NCBI GenBank assembly: GCA_965232455.1
Contig: OZ246981.1
Span: forward strand, 1,550,001-1,614,000
DNA length: 64,000 bases
Source: JBFGFX01 sp965232455
GTDB taxonomy: Bacteria > Pseudomonadota > Gammaproteobacteria > Steroidobacterales > Woeseiaceae
Direction: 5' to 3'
The notes under the pieces are model-generated. The model saw only the letters and a list, made by a program, of their open reading frames with translations. It did no database searches and had not been told where the DNA came from. Numbering within the stretch: position 1 is the stretch's first letter; each line of letters opens with the position of its first letter. A program made the translations under genes and the position numbers. Below, piece after piece: positions 9,647 to 17,378 of this stretch.

Positions 9647-10918
9647 ACACATAGCTTACAGATTGTTCCGGACACATGGTTTACACATTACGGCATTTGG
9701 GGAGCCCCCGGATGCCCTGGAAAGAGTGTAAACCGATGGATGAGAGACTTCGTTTCATAGCCAGGCTGCTCGAGGGCGAGAAGATGGCCCCACTGTGCCG
9801 GGAGTTTGGGATTAGCCGCGTCACTGGCTACAAGATTTTCAACCGATACAAAGACTGCGGCCTTCAGGGCCTGAACGACCGTAGCCGGGCGCCGTACCGG
9901 CAGGCCAACCGCCTACCCTACCAGGTCGAGCGTACGATTCTCGGGATCAGGAAGGAACACGACACTTGGGGCGCCCGCAAGATCCGCGACAAGCTGATCA
10001 AGCAGTTCCCGATGGTGCCAACGCCTGCCATCAGCACTATCCACGCCGTGCTGGACCGCCATGGCCTCGTGAAGCGAAAGAAACGCCGTCGCTACAAGGC
10101 TGAAGGAACGCCGCTGGTCGCTGCACACCAGCCAAACGAGCTCTGGTGTGCCGACTACAAGGGCGAGTTCATGCTCGGCAACAAGCAGTACTGCTACCCG
10201 CTCACGATCTCCGACTACAGCTCCCGATACCTGATCGGCTGCGAAGGCGTGAAGTCCACCAAAGCGGACATCGCCTTTACCATTTTTGAAAGAGCTTTCA
10301 GGGACTTCGGCCTGCCCAGCGCCATCCGCACCGATAATGGTGTGCCGTTCGCTTCCGGCAATGCGCTCTTTGGCCTCACTCGGCTCTCGGTCTGGTGGTT
10401 GCGCTTAGGCATCAGCCTGCAGCGCATCAAGCCCGGCCATCCTGAGCAGAACGGCCGTCACGAACGCATGCATCTAACCCTCAAGCAGGAGGCTACGAAG
10501 CCTGCCGCCTTCAACTTCCTTCAACAACAGGAGCGCTTCGACGCCTTCATCGGGGTTTACAACAACGAGCGGCCTCATCAAGCGCTCGATGGCGCCTACC
10601 CCGGTGATCTCTATACACCTTCAGCTCGCGTCTACGAACCACCGAGTCCGCCGGACTATCCGTTCCATGACCGGGCGATCCGCGTCACCGGCTGCGGCCG
10701 TATCTGCATCGGCCGACGTAAAATCAACCTCTCGACCGCCTTCGCCGGACAAACCGTGGGCGTTAGAGAGATCGAGGACCAGATCTGGCTGGTCAGCTTC
10801 CTCGACTATGATTTAGGATACTTCGATAATCAACGGGGCCGGGTGGAACCCGGCCCCAATCCGTTCGTACCGGACAAAGTGTTAACCATGTGTCCGGAAC
10901 AAGGTGTAAACCATGTGA
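9647..10918 (+). mobile_element. IS481-family insertion sequence, apparently intact
   Basis: A single transposase is bracketed by imperfect inverted repeats of about 40 bp. The left end begins ACACATAGCTTACA (9647) and the right end is its complement, finishing ATGTGA (10918). The core TGTTCCGGACACATGGTT (from 9664) is repeated exactly in inverted orientation ending at 10901. Each end contains two versions of a CACATGGTTTACAC-like box, so the ends are internally repetitive. I could not find a target duplication. The right end lies 22 bp from the tRNA-Gly gene. Confidence 0.85.
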
Positions 10919-10926
10919 CCGGTTAA
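9712..10926 (+). CDS. IS481-family transposase
   Basis: About 404 residues. The ATG at 9712 (MPWKECKPMDERL) has GGGGAG seven bases upstream. The N-terminal helix-turn-helix is visible (MAPLCREFGISRVTGYKIFNRY), then an HTH_32-like linker and an rve integrase core. Catalytic acidic residues can be placed at WCADYKGEF (first Asp), AIRTDNGVPF (second Asp) and GHPEQNGRHERMH (Glu). The C-terminal segment ends inside the right terminal repeat and its stop lies 6-8 bases past the apparent IS end. It catalyses cut-and-paste or copy-out transposition of its own element. No frameshift or internal stop is present, so it may be active. Confidence 0.92.
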   Translation: MPWKECKPMDERLRFIARLLEGEKMAPLCREFGISRVTGYKIFNRYKDCGLQGLNDRSRAPYRQANRLPYQVERTILGIRKEHDTWGARKIRDKLIKQFPMVPTPAISTIHAVLDRHGLVKRKKRRRYKAEGTPLVAAHQPNELWCADYKGEFMLGNKQYCYPLTISDYSSRYLIGCEGVKSTKADIAFTIFERAFRDFGLPSAIRTDNGVPFASGNALFGLTRLSVWWLRLGISLQRIKPGHPEQNGRHERMHLTLKQEATKPAAFNFLQQQERFDAFIGVYNNERPHQALDGAYPGDLYTPSARVYEPPSPPDYPFHDRAIRVTGCGRICIGRRKINLSTAFAGQTVGVREIEDQIWLVSFLDYDLGYFDNQRGRVEPGPNPFVPDKVLTMCPEQGVNHVTG

Positions 10927-10939
10927 CACCCCGAAAAAC

Positions 10940-11013
10940 TGGAGCGGGTGATGGGAATCGAACCCACGTCATCAGCTTGGGAAGCTGAGGTTCTACCATT
11001 GAACTACACCCGC
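10940..11013 (-). tRNA. tRNA-Gly (anticodon CCC)
   Basis: The reverse strand reads as a complete 74-nt cloverleaf: acceptor GCGGGTG pairing CACCCGC, D-arm GTTC/GAAC, anticodon stem TCAGC/GCTGA with loop TTCCCAA (anticodon CCC), and T-arm GTGGG/CCCAT with loop TTCGATT. It has discriminator T and an encoded CCA (10940-10942). The 5' 40 nt of this gene are repeated at 25847-25886, marking it as a probable integration site. Its upstream sequence (from 11014) therefore probably came with the inserted DNA. Confidence 0.95.
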
Positions 11014-11226
11014 TTTTTCTTATTAAATCTGTCGGTTAAAGAAACTCAGCTGGCTTCGGTTTCCCAACTGAGGCAAAAAGTGAGGCTACTTCGCGTCAGA
11101 ACGATTCTAGCGCGTTCCAAGCTACGATTGTGATTTGCTCCGGGCTTCGCTCTAGATTCGATAGTTATTCGCTTCTACTCGATTTGAGATGTTGCGTGAC
11201 GTATTCACAAGAGTGACCTCGACGAT

Positions 11227-11628
11227 CTAACGTGGCTTGCAGTCTTCGAACTTCTCTGAACCTGGGGGAATCTGAACAGAGTAAATTTCATCCCACTTAC
11301 TTGGTTCCGTTATCAATGATTGAGTTTTCACCTCCTTATGAAGATTTGGGCAATAGTCCGCGACAATGGCTTTCCAATCGAGCTCAATGAAAGGTTCGAT
11401 TGCATCCTTCTTGAAATACCATGTTGAAAAATCCGCTTTGTCGTATAGCGGATGTCGCAGCGGCCGTTGTCCCCATTCAAATGTGAATATTAGGCCGTCA
11501 CTCTTCTTTTCTATCGTGTGATATCGCCCTTTGTCCTTGTTAGGACCTCCTGTGAAGTAATCTGGATGCCAAAGCTCAAGAGATGGACTAGACCTTTTTC
11601 CCCACACGATTGGTCTATCGAAAATCAC
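11227..11628 (-). CDS. Hypothetical protein, probably 5'-truncated by the IS3 insertion
   Basis: A 133-residue, AT-rich frame with no family I recognise. It is rich in aromatic and charged residues (WHPDYFTGGPNKDKGRYH, FEWGQRPLRHPLYDKADFSTWYF) and looks like a soluble domain. The same frame stays open upstream of the nominal GTG (11628) right up to the IS3 left end at 11667 (SAEIHIEGPLKW). The true start was therefore probably on the far side of the insertion. Beyond the right IS end there is an ATG at 12896-12898 with GAGGA upstream that runs into the IS and could be the lost 5' end, but I could not match frames without assuming a removed target duplication. Confidence 0.45.
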   Translation of the reverse strand: MIFDRPIVWGKRSSPSLELWHPDYFTGGPNKDKGRYHTIEKKSDGLIFTFEWGQRPLRHPLYDKADFSTWYFKKDAIEPFIELDWKAIVADYCPNLHKEVKTQSLITEPSKWDEIYSVQIPPGSEKFEDCKPR

Positions 11629-11707
11629 CCATTTTAACGGCCCTTCGATGTGGATCTCTGCTGATTGGGTAATCCCCCCGGCAAGTAGCGGCGTTTAGAA
11701 GTAGAGG

Positions 11708-12508
11708 TCATGCGGCATTCGCCAACTTCTGATACGGAGTCATTCCGCCCAGCGCCATGTTGGGGCGTTCGGCATTGTAACGCCACAGCCATTCGGTTGT
11801 TGTCTGTTGTGCGTGTTCGATCGATTCGAACAGATCCTCATCCAGCCACTCGTGTCGCACTGTTCGGTTGAAACGTTCAACGTACGCATTCTGCTGCGGT
11901 TTGCCCGGCTGGATAAGCAATAGGCGGATGCCAAGTTTCATCGCCCAGGTACGGAACTCCGCCGAGATGTTTTCGGGGCCGTTGTCTGCTCTGATGACTT
12001 GCGGCTGCCCGCGCCACTCGATGATCTGATCCAAAGCACGAATGATCCTCGCTGAGGGCAACGACAGATCGACCTCGATGCCAAGCCCTTCGCGGTTGTA
12101 ATCGTCGAGCACGTTGAAGATCCGGAACGCTCGGCCATCCTCGAGCCGGTCGTGCATAAAGTCGATTGACCACACGGTGTTCTTCTTCCTGGGCACGGCC
12201 AGTGGATCCGGCTTGTCACGCTTGAGCCGGCGCTTCGGCTTGATCCGCAAGTTCAGTTCCAGTTCGCAGTAGATCCGATAAACCCTCTTGTGATTATACG
12301 GGAGGGCCTGGACGTTCCTGAGGTACAGAAAGCACAGCCCAAAGCCCCAACGTCGGTTGGCATAGGTCAGCCGCAGCAGCCAGTCTGCGATCAGCGCATT
12401 GTCATCGCTGAGCTTCGGCTGATACCGATAGCAGGTCTCCGAGATCGAGAACACGCGACAGACACGCCGGATCGACAGGCCGCACTCGGCCACGACTTTG
12501 ACGGCCAT
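11708..12508 (-). CDS. IS3-family transposase OrfB (DDE integrase core)
   Basis: A 266-residue product with an HTH_21-like N-terminus (SIRRVCRVFSISETCYRYQPK), then the retroviral-type integrase core. The DDE residues can be placed at VWSIDFMHDRL (D), VIRADNGPEN (D) and NAYVERFNRTVRHEW (E). The frame is open upstream of the nominal ATG and overlaps the end of orfA: GGCGGGAAAGTACTGAGG is read GK-Y-stop in orfA and GKVLRPSQRKEM in the orfB frame, a -1 shift. The active transposase is thus expected to be an OrfAB fusion made by programmed -1 frameshifting near 12540-12550, as known for this family. Confidence 0.92.
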   Translation of the reverse strand: MAVKVVAECGLSIRRVCRVFSISETCYRYQPKLSDDNALIADWLLRLTYANRRWGFGLCFLYLRNVQALPYNHKRVYRIYCELELNLRIKPKRRLKRDKPDPLAVPRKKNTVWSIDFMHDRLEDGRAFRIFNVLDDYNREGLGIEVDLSLPSARIIRALDQIIEWRGQPQVIRADNGPENISAEFRTWAMKLGIRLLLIQPGKPQQNAYVERFNRTVRHEWLDEDLFESIEHAQQTTTEWLWRYNAERPNMALGGMTPYQKLANAA

Positions 12509-12528
12509 CTCCTTGCGTTGAGATGGCC

Positions 12529-12795
12529 TCAGTACTTTCCCGCCAGGGCATCACGGAGAATCTCAGCGTCCATCTGCGACTCGGCGTACATCTTTTTCAA
12601 CCTCTGGTTCTCTTCCTCAAGCTCCTTTAGCCGTCGCATGCTCGACACGTCCATACCGCCGTACTTGGACCGCCAATTGTAGAAACTGGCGTTACTGAAT
12701 CCGTACGTCCGGCACAGCTCCGGCACCGGCACACCCGACTCGGCTTCCTTCAGAATCTTGAAAATCTTGCTCTCTGAGAACTTCGTCTTCTTCAT
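12529..12795 (-). CDS. IS3-family transposase OrfA (helix-turn-helix)
   Basis: 88 residues starting MKKTKFSESKIFKILKE. A homeodomain-like helix-turn-helix (SGVPVPELCRTYGFSNASFYNWRSKY) binds the terminal repeats. It is followed by a leucine-zipper-like coiled coil (MRRLKELEEENQRLKKMYAE) and the conserved DAEILRDALAGKY end. GGAG lies in the AGGAGATTCTACAA leader before the ATG. OrfA alone usually acts as a regulator or repressor; the full transposase requires frameshifting into orfB. Confidence 0.93.
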   Translation of the reverse strand: MKKTKFSESKIFKILKEAESGVPVPELCRTYGFSNASFYNWRSKYGGMDVSSMRRLKELEEENQRLKKMYAESQMDAEILRDALAGKY

Positions 12796-12974
12796 TTGTA
12801 GAATCTCCTTAAGTGGAAAATTCTACTTCTAAACGCCGCTACTTGCCGGGGGGATTACCCGGGCATCTGCCGGTGGTGTTCTCGCGGGATCTATTCATGT
12901 CTTTATCCTCTTTCTCCGTTCATTACTCGCAATGCTGCGATTGCCATCAAGGCTGTTCAATCTCGTACAGGAAT

Positions 12975-13136
12975 TCATGGTGTGGACAGCCACGCATTCA
13001 TCAGCAGAAACCCGAGCGTCATGAACACCACGAGCATGGCGCCTGTGAGCTTTGGTGGAGCCGGCAGCGGGAGGTCCCACCAACGGCATGCAAAGCCAAT
13101 CGTCAGACCCAGGCCGATACCAGCGAGCGCGGTCAT
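12975..13136 (-). CDS. XapX-domain small membrane protein (second copy)
   Basis: 53 residues, starting at the ATG 13134-13136 that overlaps the stop of the preceding XapX gene (ATGA). Two hydrophobic segments flank the XapX signature, LPLPAPPKLTGAMLVVFMTLGF. The paralogue next door has the same pattern (IPLPAPPVLIGALLVVAMT). The function of XapX proteins is unknown; they are short double-spanning membrane proteins often found beside transporters. This is the last gene of the ten-gene cluster that begins with pirin at 22734. Confidence 0.8.
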   Translation of the reverse strand: MTALAGIGLGLTIGFACRWWDLPLPAPPKLTGAMLVVFMTLGFLLMNAWLSTP

Positions 13137-13360
13137 GACTGGTCTCCCGCCGTCTCGCCGGTTGGCCCGCCGCAGCGGCTCTTCTGCGTTGCAATACGAT
13201 TCGCCGCATATCGGTCTGTCACGACATACCCGGTCGTCATCGCGACAACAAGCAGCGCCCCAATGAGCACGGGCGGCGCCGGCAGGGGGATCCCCGATAC
13301 GCGGCAAACGGCTCCGATACCAAAGGCCAGGGCAAATCCCAGCCAGGTCTTGTAGTTCAC
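13133..13360 (-). CDS. XapX-domain small membrane protein (first copy)
   Basis: 75 residues with GTG start (13358-13360) overlapping the stop of the MFS gene upstream (GTGA). MNYKTWLGFALAFGIGAVCRVSGIPLPAPPVLIGALLVVAMTTGYVV contains two membrane spans and the XapX Pro-rich turn, followed by a basic and polar tail (RYAANRIATQKSRCGG). Overlapping stops and starts with both neighbours point to translational coupling of transporter, XapX-1 and XapX-2. A role as small partner subunits of the exporter is an inference from this arrangement. Confidence 0.8.
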   Translation of the reverse strand: MNYKTWLGFALAFGIGAVCRVSGIPLPAPPVLIGALLVVAMTTGYVVTDRYAANRIATQKSRCGGPTGETAGDQS

Positions 13361-15012
13361 TTTTTCGTCTCCTTAATATTTCTATTCGAAGTATTTGTTC
13401 TCGATGGGGCGAGCCAATGTCGCACACGGGGCGCCTCTGCCCCGACGTGAAATGCCTTCACAGCCTCCTGAACATCCTTATCATGTACGGTTGCTCGCTC
13501 GTGCTGCCGCAAGTGTTTGGTCCAGCTCGAAACGAGAAACCACTCGAACCAGTGTGCCGGCTCTTCAGCGTCCTGGTAGACGCCCCAATCGTGCGCGCCG
13601 TCGCGATAGCGCTCGCCCGACAGGGAGTGGATAGCGACGAGGAAGTCACGCTCTTGGGTGGGATCGATCTCGTACTCGATCGTAATCATCACCGGCCCAC
13701 GACCAGCAGCGTCATCTATTCGTTTGTCGACTGCCGGAGCCGGCCAGTAGGCCGACGGTGAGAGGTCGAGGTCTTCGCCCTGACCAAGCCGTGCCCGCCA
13801 CGTGAGCGGGATCGCGATTAGTGCACCTGTCGCTGCGATGAGCAGTGCTGTATCGACCGACAGGGCGGTGGCAACCTGCCCCCAGAGCGCCGAGCCCGCC
13901 GCCATCGACCCGAAGAACACCATCATGAAGACGGCCAACCCCCGGGCGCGCACCCAGTTCGGCAGTGCCGTCTGCGCGGACACGTTGAGGCTCGTCAATA
14001 CCGAAATCCAACCGATGCCGCCGAAGAATGCGGCCGCGACCGCGGCCGTCGGAATCGCGACCGTCGACAACAGCAGCATCGCAGTCGCGGTTATCGCGGC
14101 GCCGGCAGCTGCAACCTTGTTCGTGTCCGACAGATCTTTGAGCCGCGGTAACAAGACGGCGCCGACAACAGCGCCTGCGCCGATCGATGCGAGCAGCAGG
14201 CCGTAGAGTTCCGCACCGCCGCCGGGGATTCCGCGTGCGACCAGCGGCAGAAGCGCCCAATACGCGCTCGCGAAGACGAAGAAGCCGGCCGCGCGCAGCA
14301 TGGTTGCTTTGAGCGGCGCATTGTGTGCAGCATGCCGAAGTCCCGTGATCATCGCGGTACCGATAGGCTCGGGTGGGAGGCTGCGCGACGGCGCGTCCGG
14401 GCGCTTCCACAGCAACAGAGCGCCAATGATCAGCACGTGAGTCAGTGCATTGAATGCGAACGGGGCGGTCAGTCCTACGGTGGTTATCAGGAACCCGGCG
14501 ATCGCCGGGCCGATGGCACGACTGATGTTGAGACCCATCGAATTCAGCGCGATTGCAGGCTTGAGCGTCTCGCGTGGCACGAGTTCCGGAACGACCGACT
14601 GCCACGCCGGAGCCATGAATGCAGCCGCCGTTCCAATGGCGAAAGTGAATGCGATGAGCAAGAACGGCGTCATTTGCTCCAGCGCAACCAGAGCCGCAAG
14701 TAATGATATGACGACGAAGAGCACGGCATTCACAGTCACCAGCAACGAACGCTTGTCGACGCGATCCGCAAGCGTCCCCGCGAATAACGCGAACAGGAAA
14801 ATGGGCAGCGTCGTCGCTGCCTGCACGAGCGTAACAACGCTTGGGGTCGGATTCAGCGTCGTCATCAACCATCCGGCGCCGACGTCGTGCATCCATGTAC
14901 CGACGTTGCTGATTAAGGTCGCGGTCCACAGCAGAACGAAAGCGCGATGGCCGAACGGGGCCCAGGCAGATGTTGGAACGGGCGCAGCGTCTTGTGCCGT
15001 TGGCGCGGACAT
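13357..15012 (-). CDS. MFS exporter (MFS_3 / transmembrane secretion effector type) with C-terminal ABM-like domain
   Basis: 551 residues. About 400 N-terminal residues form the MFS core with many hydrophobic spans and MFS_3 signatures (AFVLLWTATLISNVGTWMHDVGAGWLMTTL, FAGTLADRVDKRSLL, NSMGLNISRAIGPAIAGFL). The last 130 residues, beginning near MITIEYEIDPTQERDFLVAIH, are soluble and resemble an antibiotic-biosynthesis-monooxygenase-like ferredoxin fold, a known fusion in this subgroup. Proteins of this type export siderophores, drugs or metabolites; the substrate here is not evident. The gene follows Dps by three bases and overlaps XapX-1, so it belongs to the same transcript. Confidence 0.87.
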   Translation of the reverse strand: MSAPTAQDAAPVPTSAWAPFGHRAFVLLWTATLISNVGTWMHDVGAGWLMTTLNPTPSVVTLVQAATTLPIFLFALFAGTLADRVDKRSLLVTVNAVLFVVISLLAALVALEQMTPFLLIAFTFAIGTAAAFMAPAWQSVVPELVPRETLKPAIALNSMGLNISRAIGPAIAGFLITTVGLTAPFAFNALTHVLIIGALLLWKRPDAPSRSLPPEPIGTAMITGLRHAAHNAPLKATMLRAAGFFVFASAYWALLPLVARGIPGGGAELYGLLLASIGAGAVVGAVLLPRLKDLSDTNKVAAAGAAITATAMLLLSTVAIPTAAVAAAFFGGIGWISVLTSLNVSAQTALPNWVRARGLAVFMMVFFGSMAAGSALWGQVATALSVDTALLIAATGALIAIPLTWRARLGQGEDLDLSPSAYWPAPAVDKRIDDAAGRGPVMITIEYEIDPTQERDFLVAIHSLSGERYRDGAHDWGVYQDAEEPAHWFEWFLVSSWTKHLRQHERATVHDKDVQEAVKAFHVGAEAPRVRHWLAPSRTNTSNRNIKETKK

Positions 15013-15015
15013 CGA

Positions 15016-15492
15016 TCAATCGGTGAGGTGCGCTTCGAGAAACCAAAGCGACTGATCAAGCATGCGCGAGAAGCCGGTCAATAGGTCTGACGTGTCAGCG
15101 TCGCCGAGGTCGGCCGTCTGATCGATCTGTTCTCGCACCGTGTTACCCAGCTCTGCAAATCGATCCGCGAGTGCCGTCAGATGCTCGCTTCCAGCCACAG
15201 CGTCAGCCGGGTAAGGCGAGAGTGCCGAGGCTGCTGCCACTGCCTGTACGACACCATTGGGTACAGCACCCAAAGCTGCGATACGTTCAGCAATCTGATC
15301 GATTTCCTCGTCCAGCGGAGCCACGAACCCGTCAAAGAGTTCGTGTAACGCGATGAAATTCCGATCTCGGACGGCCCAGTGGGCCTGTTTGGTCGCCAGC
15401 CGAAGGTCGAGCGCACTGTTCAGAGAGTGCTGCAGCAGTGACGCAATCTGTTCGCGGGTGTCGGCCGCTAAACCGTGGCGGGTCTTGTACAT
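15016..15492 (-). CDS. dps: Dps-family ferritin-like protein
   Basis: 158 residues with a strong AAGGAG seven bases before the ATG. The Dps ferroxidase residues align with the known spacing: His38, His50, Asp54, Asp65 and Glu69 in KQAHWAVRDRNFIALHELFD...DEEIDQIAE. The protein would form a dodecamer that oxidises Fe(II) with hydrogen peroxide and stores iron; some members also bind DNA. The N-terminus is short and has few lysines, so DNA binding is uncertain. It sits between an amidohydrolase and an MFS exporter inside the island cluster, suggesting the cluster is used under oxidative stress. Confidence 0.92.
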   Translation of the reverse strand: MYKTRHGLAADTREQIASLLQHSLNSALDLRLATKQAHWAVRDRNFIALHELFDGFVAPLDEEIDQIAERIAALGAVPNGVVQAVAAASALSPYPADAVAGSEHLTALADRFAELGNTVREQIDQTADLGDADTSDLLTGFSRMLDQSLWFLEAHLTD

Positions 15493-15525
15493 CGTTTTCT
15501 CCTTAGAATGACGTGAAAGCGCGGC

Positions 15526-17376
15526 TCAGAATGCAAAACACGAACAGCCGAGCGCGCCCCAGAATGCGCGGGGGTCGCTGGCGGGAACGGGTTTCGTCCA
15601 GGCGATGTGCCGATGGCTGCCATGGATCCCGCAGGCATGGTCGCTATGCTCCGCATGCGAGAAAGACGCTGTCTCGGTTCCGGCCGCAGGGCGGTAGACA
15701 CCGTCGTTGTAGCGTACCGGCGACCAGTCGGGTGAAACCGGCGGCAGCGGCGGCGAAAGATCGGAGAATACATCGTCTGCGTAGACGATCTTTCCGCCGA
15801 CGACGGTCAGCACGGCCTCGATCGATCGAATCTCCTCTTCCGGCACGGCGAAGTAGTCCTTCGAGAGAACCGCAAGATCCGCATACTGGCCGGCGGCCAA
15901 CGCACCTTTCACGTCCTGCTCGCCGGAGAACCAGGCTGAGCCACTCGTCCAAAGCTCGAGTGCTTTGAGCCGGTCCAGCTTGTTCGAGTCCGGGTAGAGT
16001 TCGAGACCGCCGAGCGTCCGCCCGGACACGAGCCAGTACAGCGAAACCCAGGGATCATAACTGGCCACCCGGGTTGCATCGGTACCGGCACCCACCGGTA
16101 CGCCGTGCTCCAGCATGGCCATGACCGGCGGCGTTGCTTTGGCGGCGTCGGACCCGTATCGATCAACGAAGTACTTGCCCTGGAACGCCATACGGTGCTG
16201 GATTGCGATGCCGCCGCCGAGCGCGGCTATACGATCGATGTTTCGCTCGGAAATCGTTTCAGCGTGATCAATGATAAATCGCGTCTTGAAAGGCTGCCGC
16301 CCATTGACGCGTTCGAACACCGAGAGAAAGCGGTCGATGGATTCGTCGTAGGTCGCGTGAATGCGGAAGGGCCATTCTCGCTCGGCAAGCAACGAGACCA
16401 CTGCCTCGAGCTCCTGTTCGAGCACCGGTGCGAGATCTGGCCGGGGTTCCAGAAAATTCTCGAAGTCTGCGGCCGACCAGACGAGGTTTTCACCAGCGCC
16501 ATTCATGCGCAGATAGTCGTCACCCGCCCCGGGTTCGGTCATCGTAACCCAGCGCTCGTAGTCCGTCAGTTCCTGTCCGGGAGCCTGCGCAAACAGGTTA
16601 TACGCAACACGAACGGTAAGTTCGCCGGCATCATGCAGCCGTTGAATGACGTCGTAGTCTTCCGGGTAGTTCTGGCCACCGCCGCCTGCGTCGATCACGC
16701 TCGTGATGCCGAGGCGGTTCATCTCGCGCATGTAGTGGCGCGTCGAATTCAGCTGATCCTCCAGCGGCAACATCGGAGCCTTACCCAACGTCGAGTAAAG
16801 GATCAGGGCAGACGGCTTGGCCAGCAATAGCCCGGTTGGATTGCCTGCGCTGTCGCGCTCGATGACGCCACCGGGGGGATTCGGTGTCTTTGCATCGAAT
16901 CCCAGTGCGTTGAGCGCTGCCTTGTTCAGTAGCGCTCGCCCGTAGAGATGCAGGATGAACACGGGCGTATCGGGCGCCGCAACGTTTATGTCCTCGAGCG
17001 TGGGCATCCGACGCTCGGCGAACTGGAATTCCGACCAACCGCCGATGACCCGCACCCATTGAGGCGCGGGCGTGCGATCCGCCTGTTCCTTCAGCATCCC
17101 GAGCGCATCCGCCAGCGACGGTACACCCTCCCAGCGCAGTTCCATGTTGAACGATAGCCCGCCACGAATCAGGTGTGTGTGACTGTCATTGAGTCCCGGA
17201 ATCACCCGGCGGCCGTTCAGATCAATACGGGTCGCGTCAGGAGCGGCACTTGCAAGTACTTCCTTGTCCGACCCTGTGTGGATGGTTCTTCCATCTGACA
17301 TGGCGATGGCGCTGACGTCGGGCACCGATGCATCGAGCGTCGTAATCTTGCCGTTATAGAGAATGAGGTCTGTCAT
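15526..17376 (-). CDS. Cytoplasmic YtcJ-type metal-dependent amidohydrolase with His/Cys-rich tail
   Basis: 616 residues, amidohydrolase_3 family. The N-terminal beta-sandwich reads LILYNGKITTLDA, the metal-binding motif is IPGLNDSHTHL, and later ligands lie in RIHATYDESIDRF, IIDHAETIS and GAGTDATRV. No signal peptide is present, unlike its paralogue immediately upstream (2 bp gap). The last 45 or so residues are unusual, rich in His and Cys (HAEHSDHACGIHGSHRH, then GCSCFAF), and could bind metal. The family hydrolyses N-acyl or N-formyl compounds, but the substrate is unknown. The tail is absent from typical YtcJ proteins. Confidence 0.85.
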   Translation of the reverse strand: MTDLILYNGKITTLDASVPDVSAIAMSDGRTIHTGSDKEVLASAAPDATRIDLNGRRVIPGLNDSHTHLIRGGLSFNMELRWEGVPSLADALGMLKEQADRTPAPQWVRVIGGWSEFQFAERRMPTLEDINVAAPDTPVFILHLYGRALLNKAALNALGFDAKTPNPPGGVIERDSAGNPTGLLLAKPSALILYSTLGKAPMLPLEDQLNSTRHYMREMNRLGITSVIDAGGGGQNYPEDYDVIQRLHDAGELTVRVAYNLFAQAPGQELTDYERWVTMTEPGAGDDYLRMNGAGENLVWSAADFENFLEPRPDLAPVLEQELEAVVSLLAEREWPFRIHATYDESIDRFLSVFERVNGRQPFKTRFIIDHAETISERNIDRIAALGGGIAIQHRMAFQGKYFVDRYGSDAAKATPPVMAMLEHGVPVGAGTDATRVASYDPWVSLYWLVSGRTLGGLELYPDSNKLDRLKALELWTSGSAWFSGEQDVKGALAAGQYADLAVLSKDYFAVPEEEIRSIEAVLTVVGGKIVYADDVFSDLSPPLPPVSPDWSPVRYNDGVYRPAAGTETASFSHAEHSDHACGIHGSHRHIAWTKPVPASDPRAFWGALGCSCFAF

Positions 17377-17378
17377 CG

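Larger units (their letters stand above)
11667..12860 (-). mobile_element. IS3-family insertion sequence (IS407-like), intact
   Basis: The 1194-bp element has perfect 39-bp inverted repeats: GGGTAATCCCCCCGGCAAGT... from 11667 to 11705 and the exact complement at 12822-12860. It carries the standard orfA/orfB pair on the reverse strand. The flanking 3-4 bases (GATT left, GGGC right) do not match, so no target duplication is seen. It lies inside the proposed tRNA-Gly island and appears to have interrupted a gene. Confidence 0.92.
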
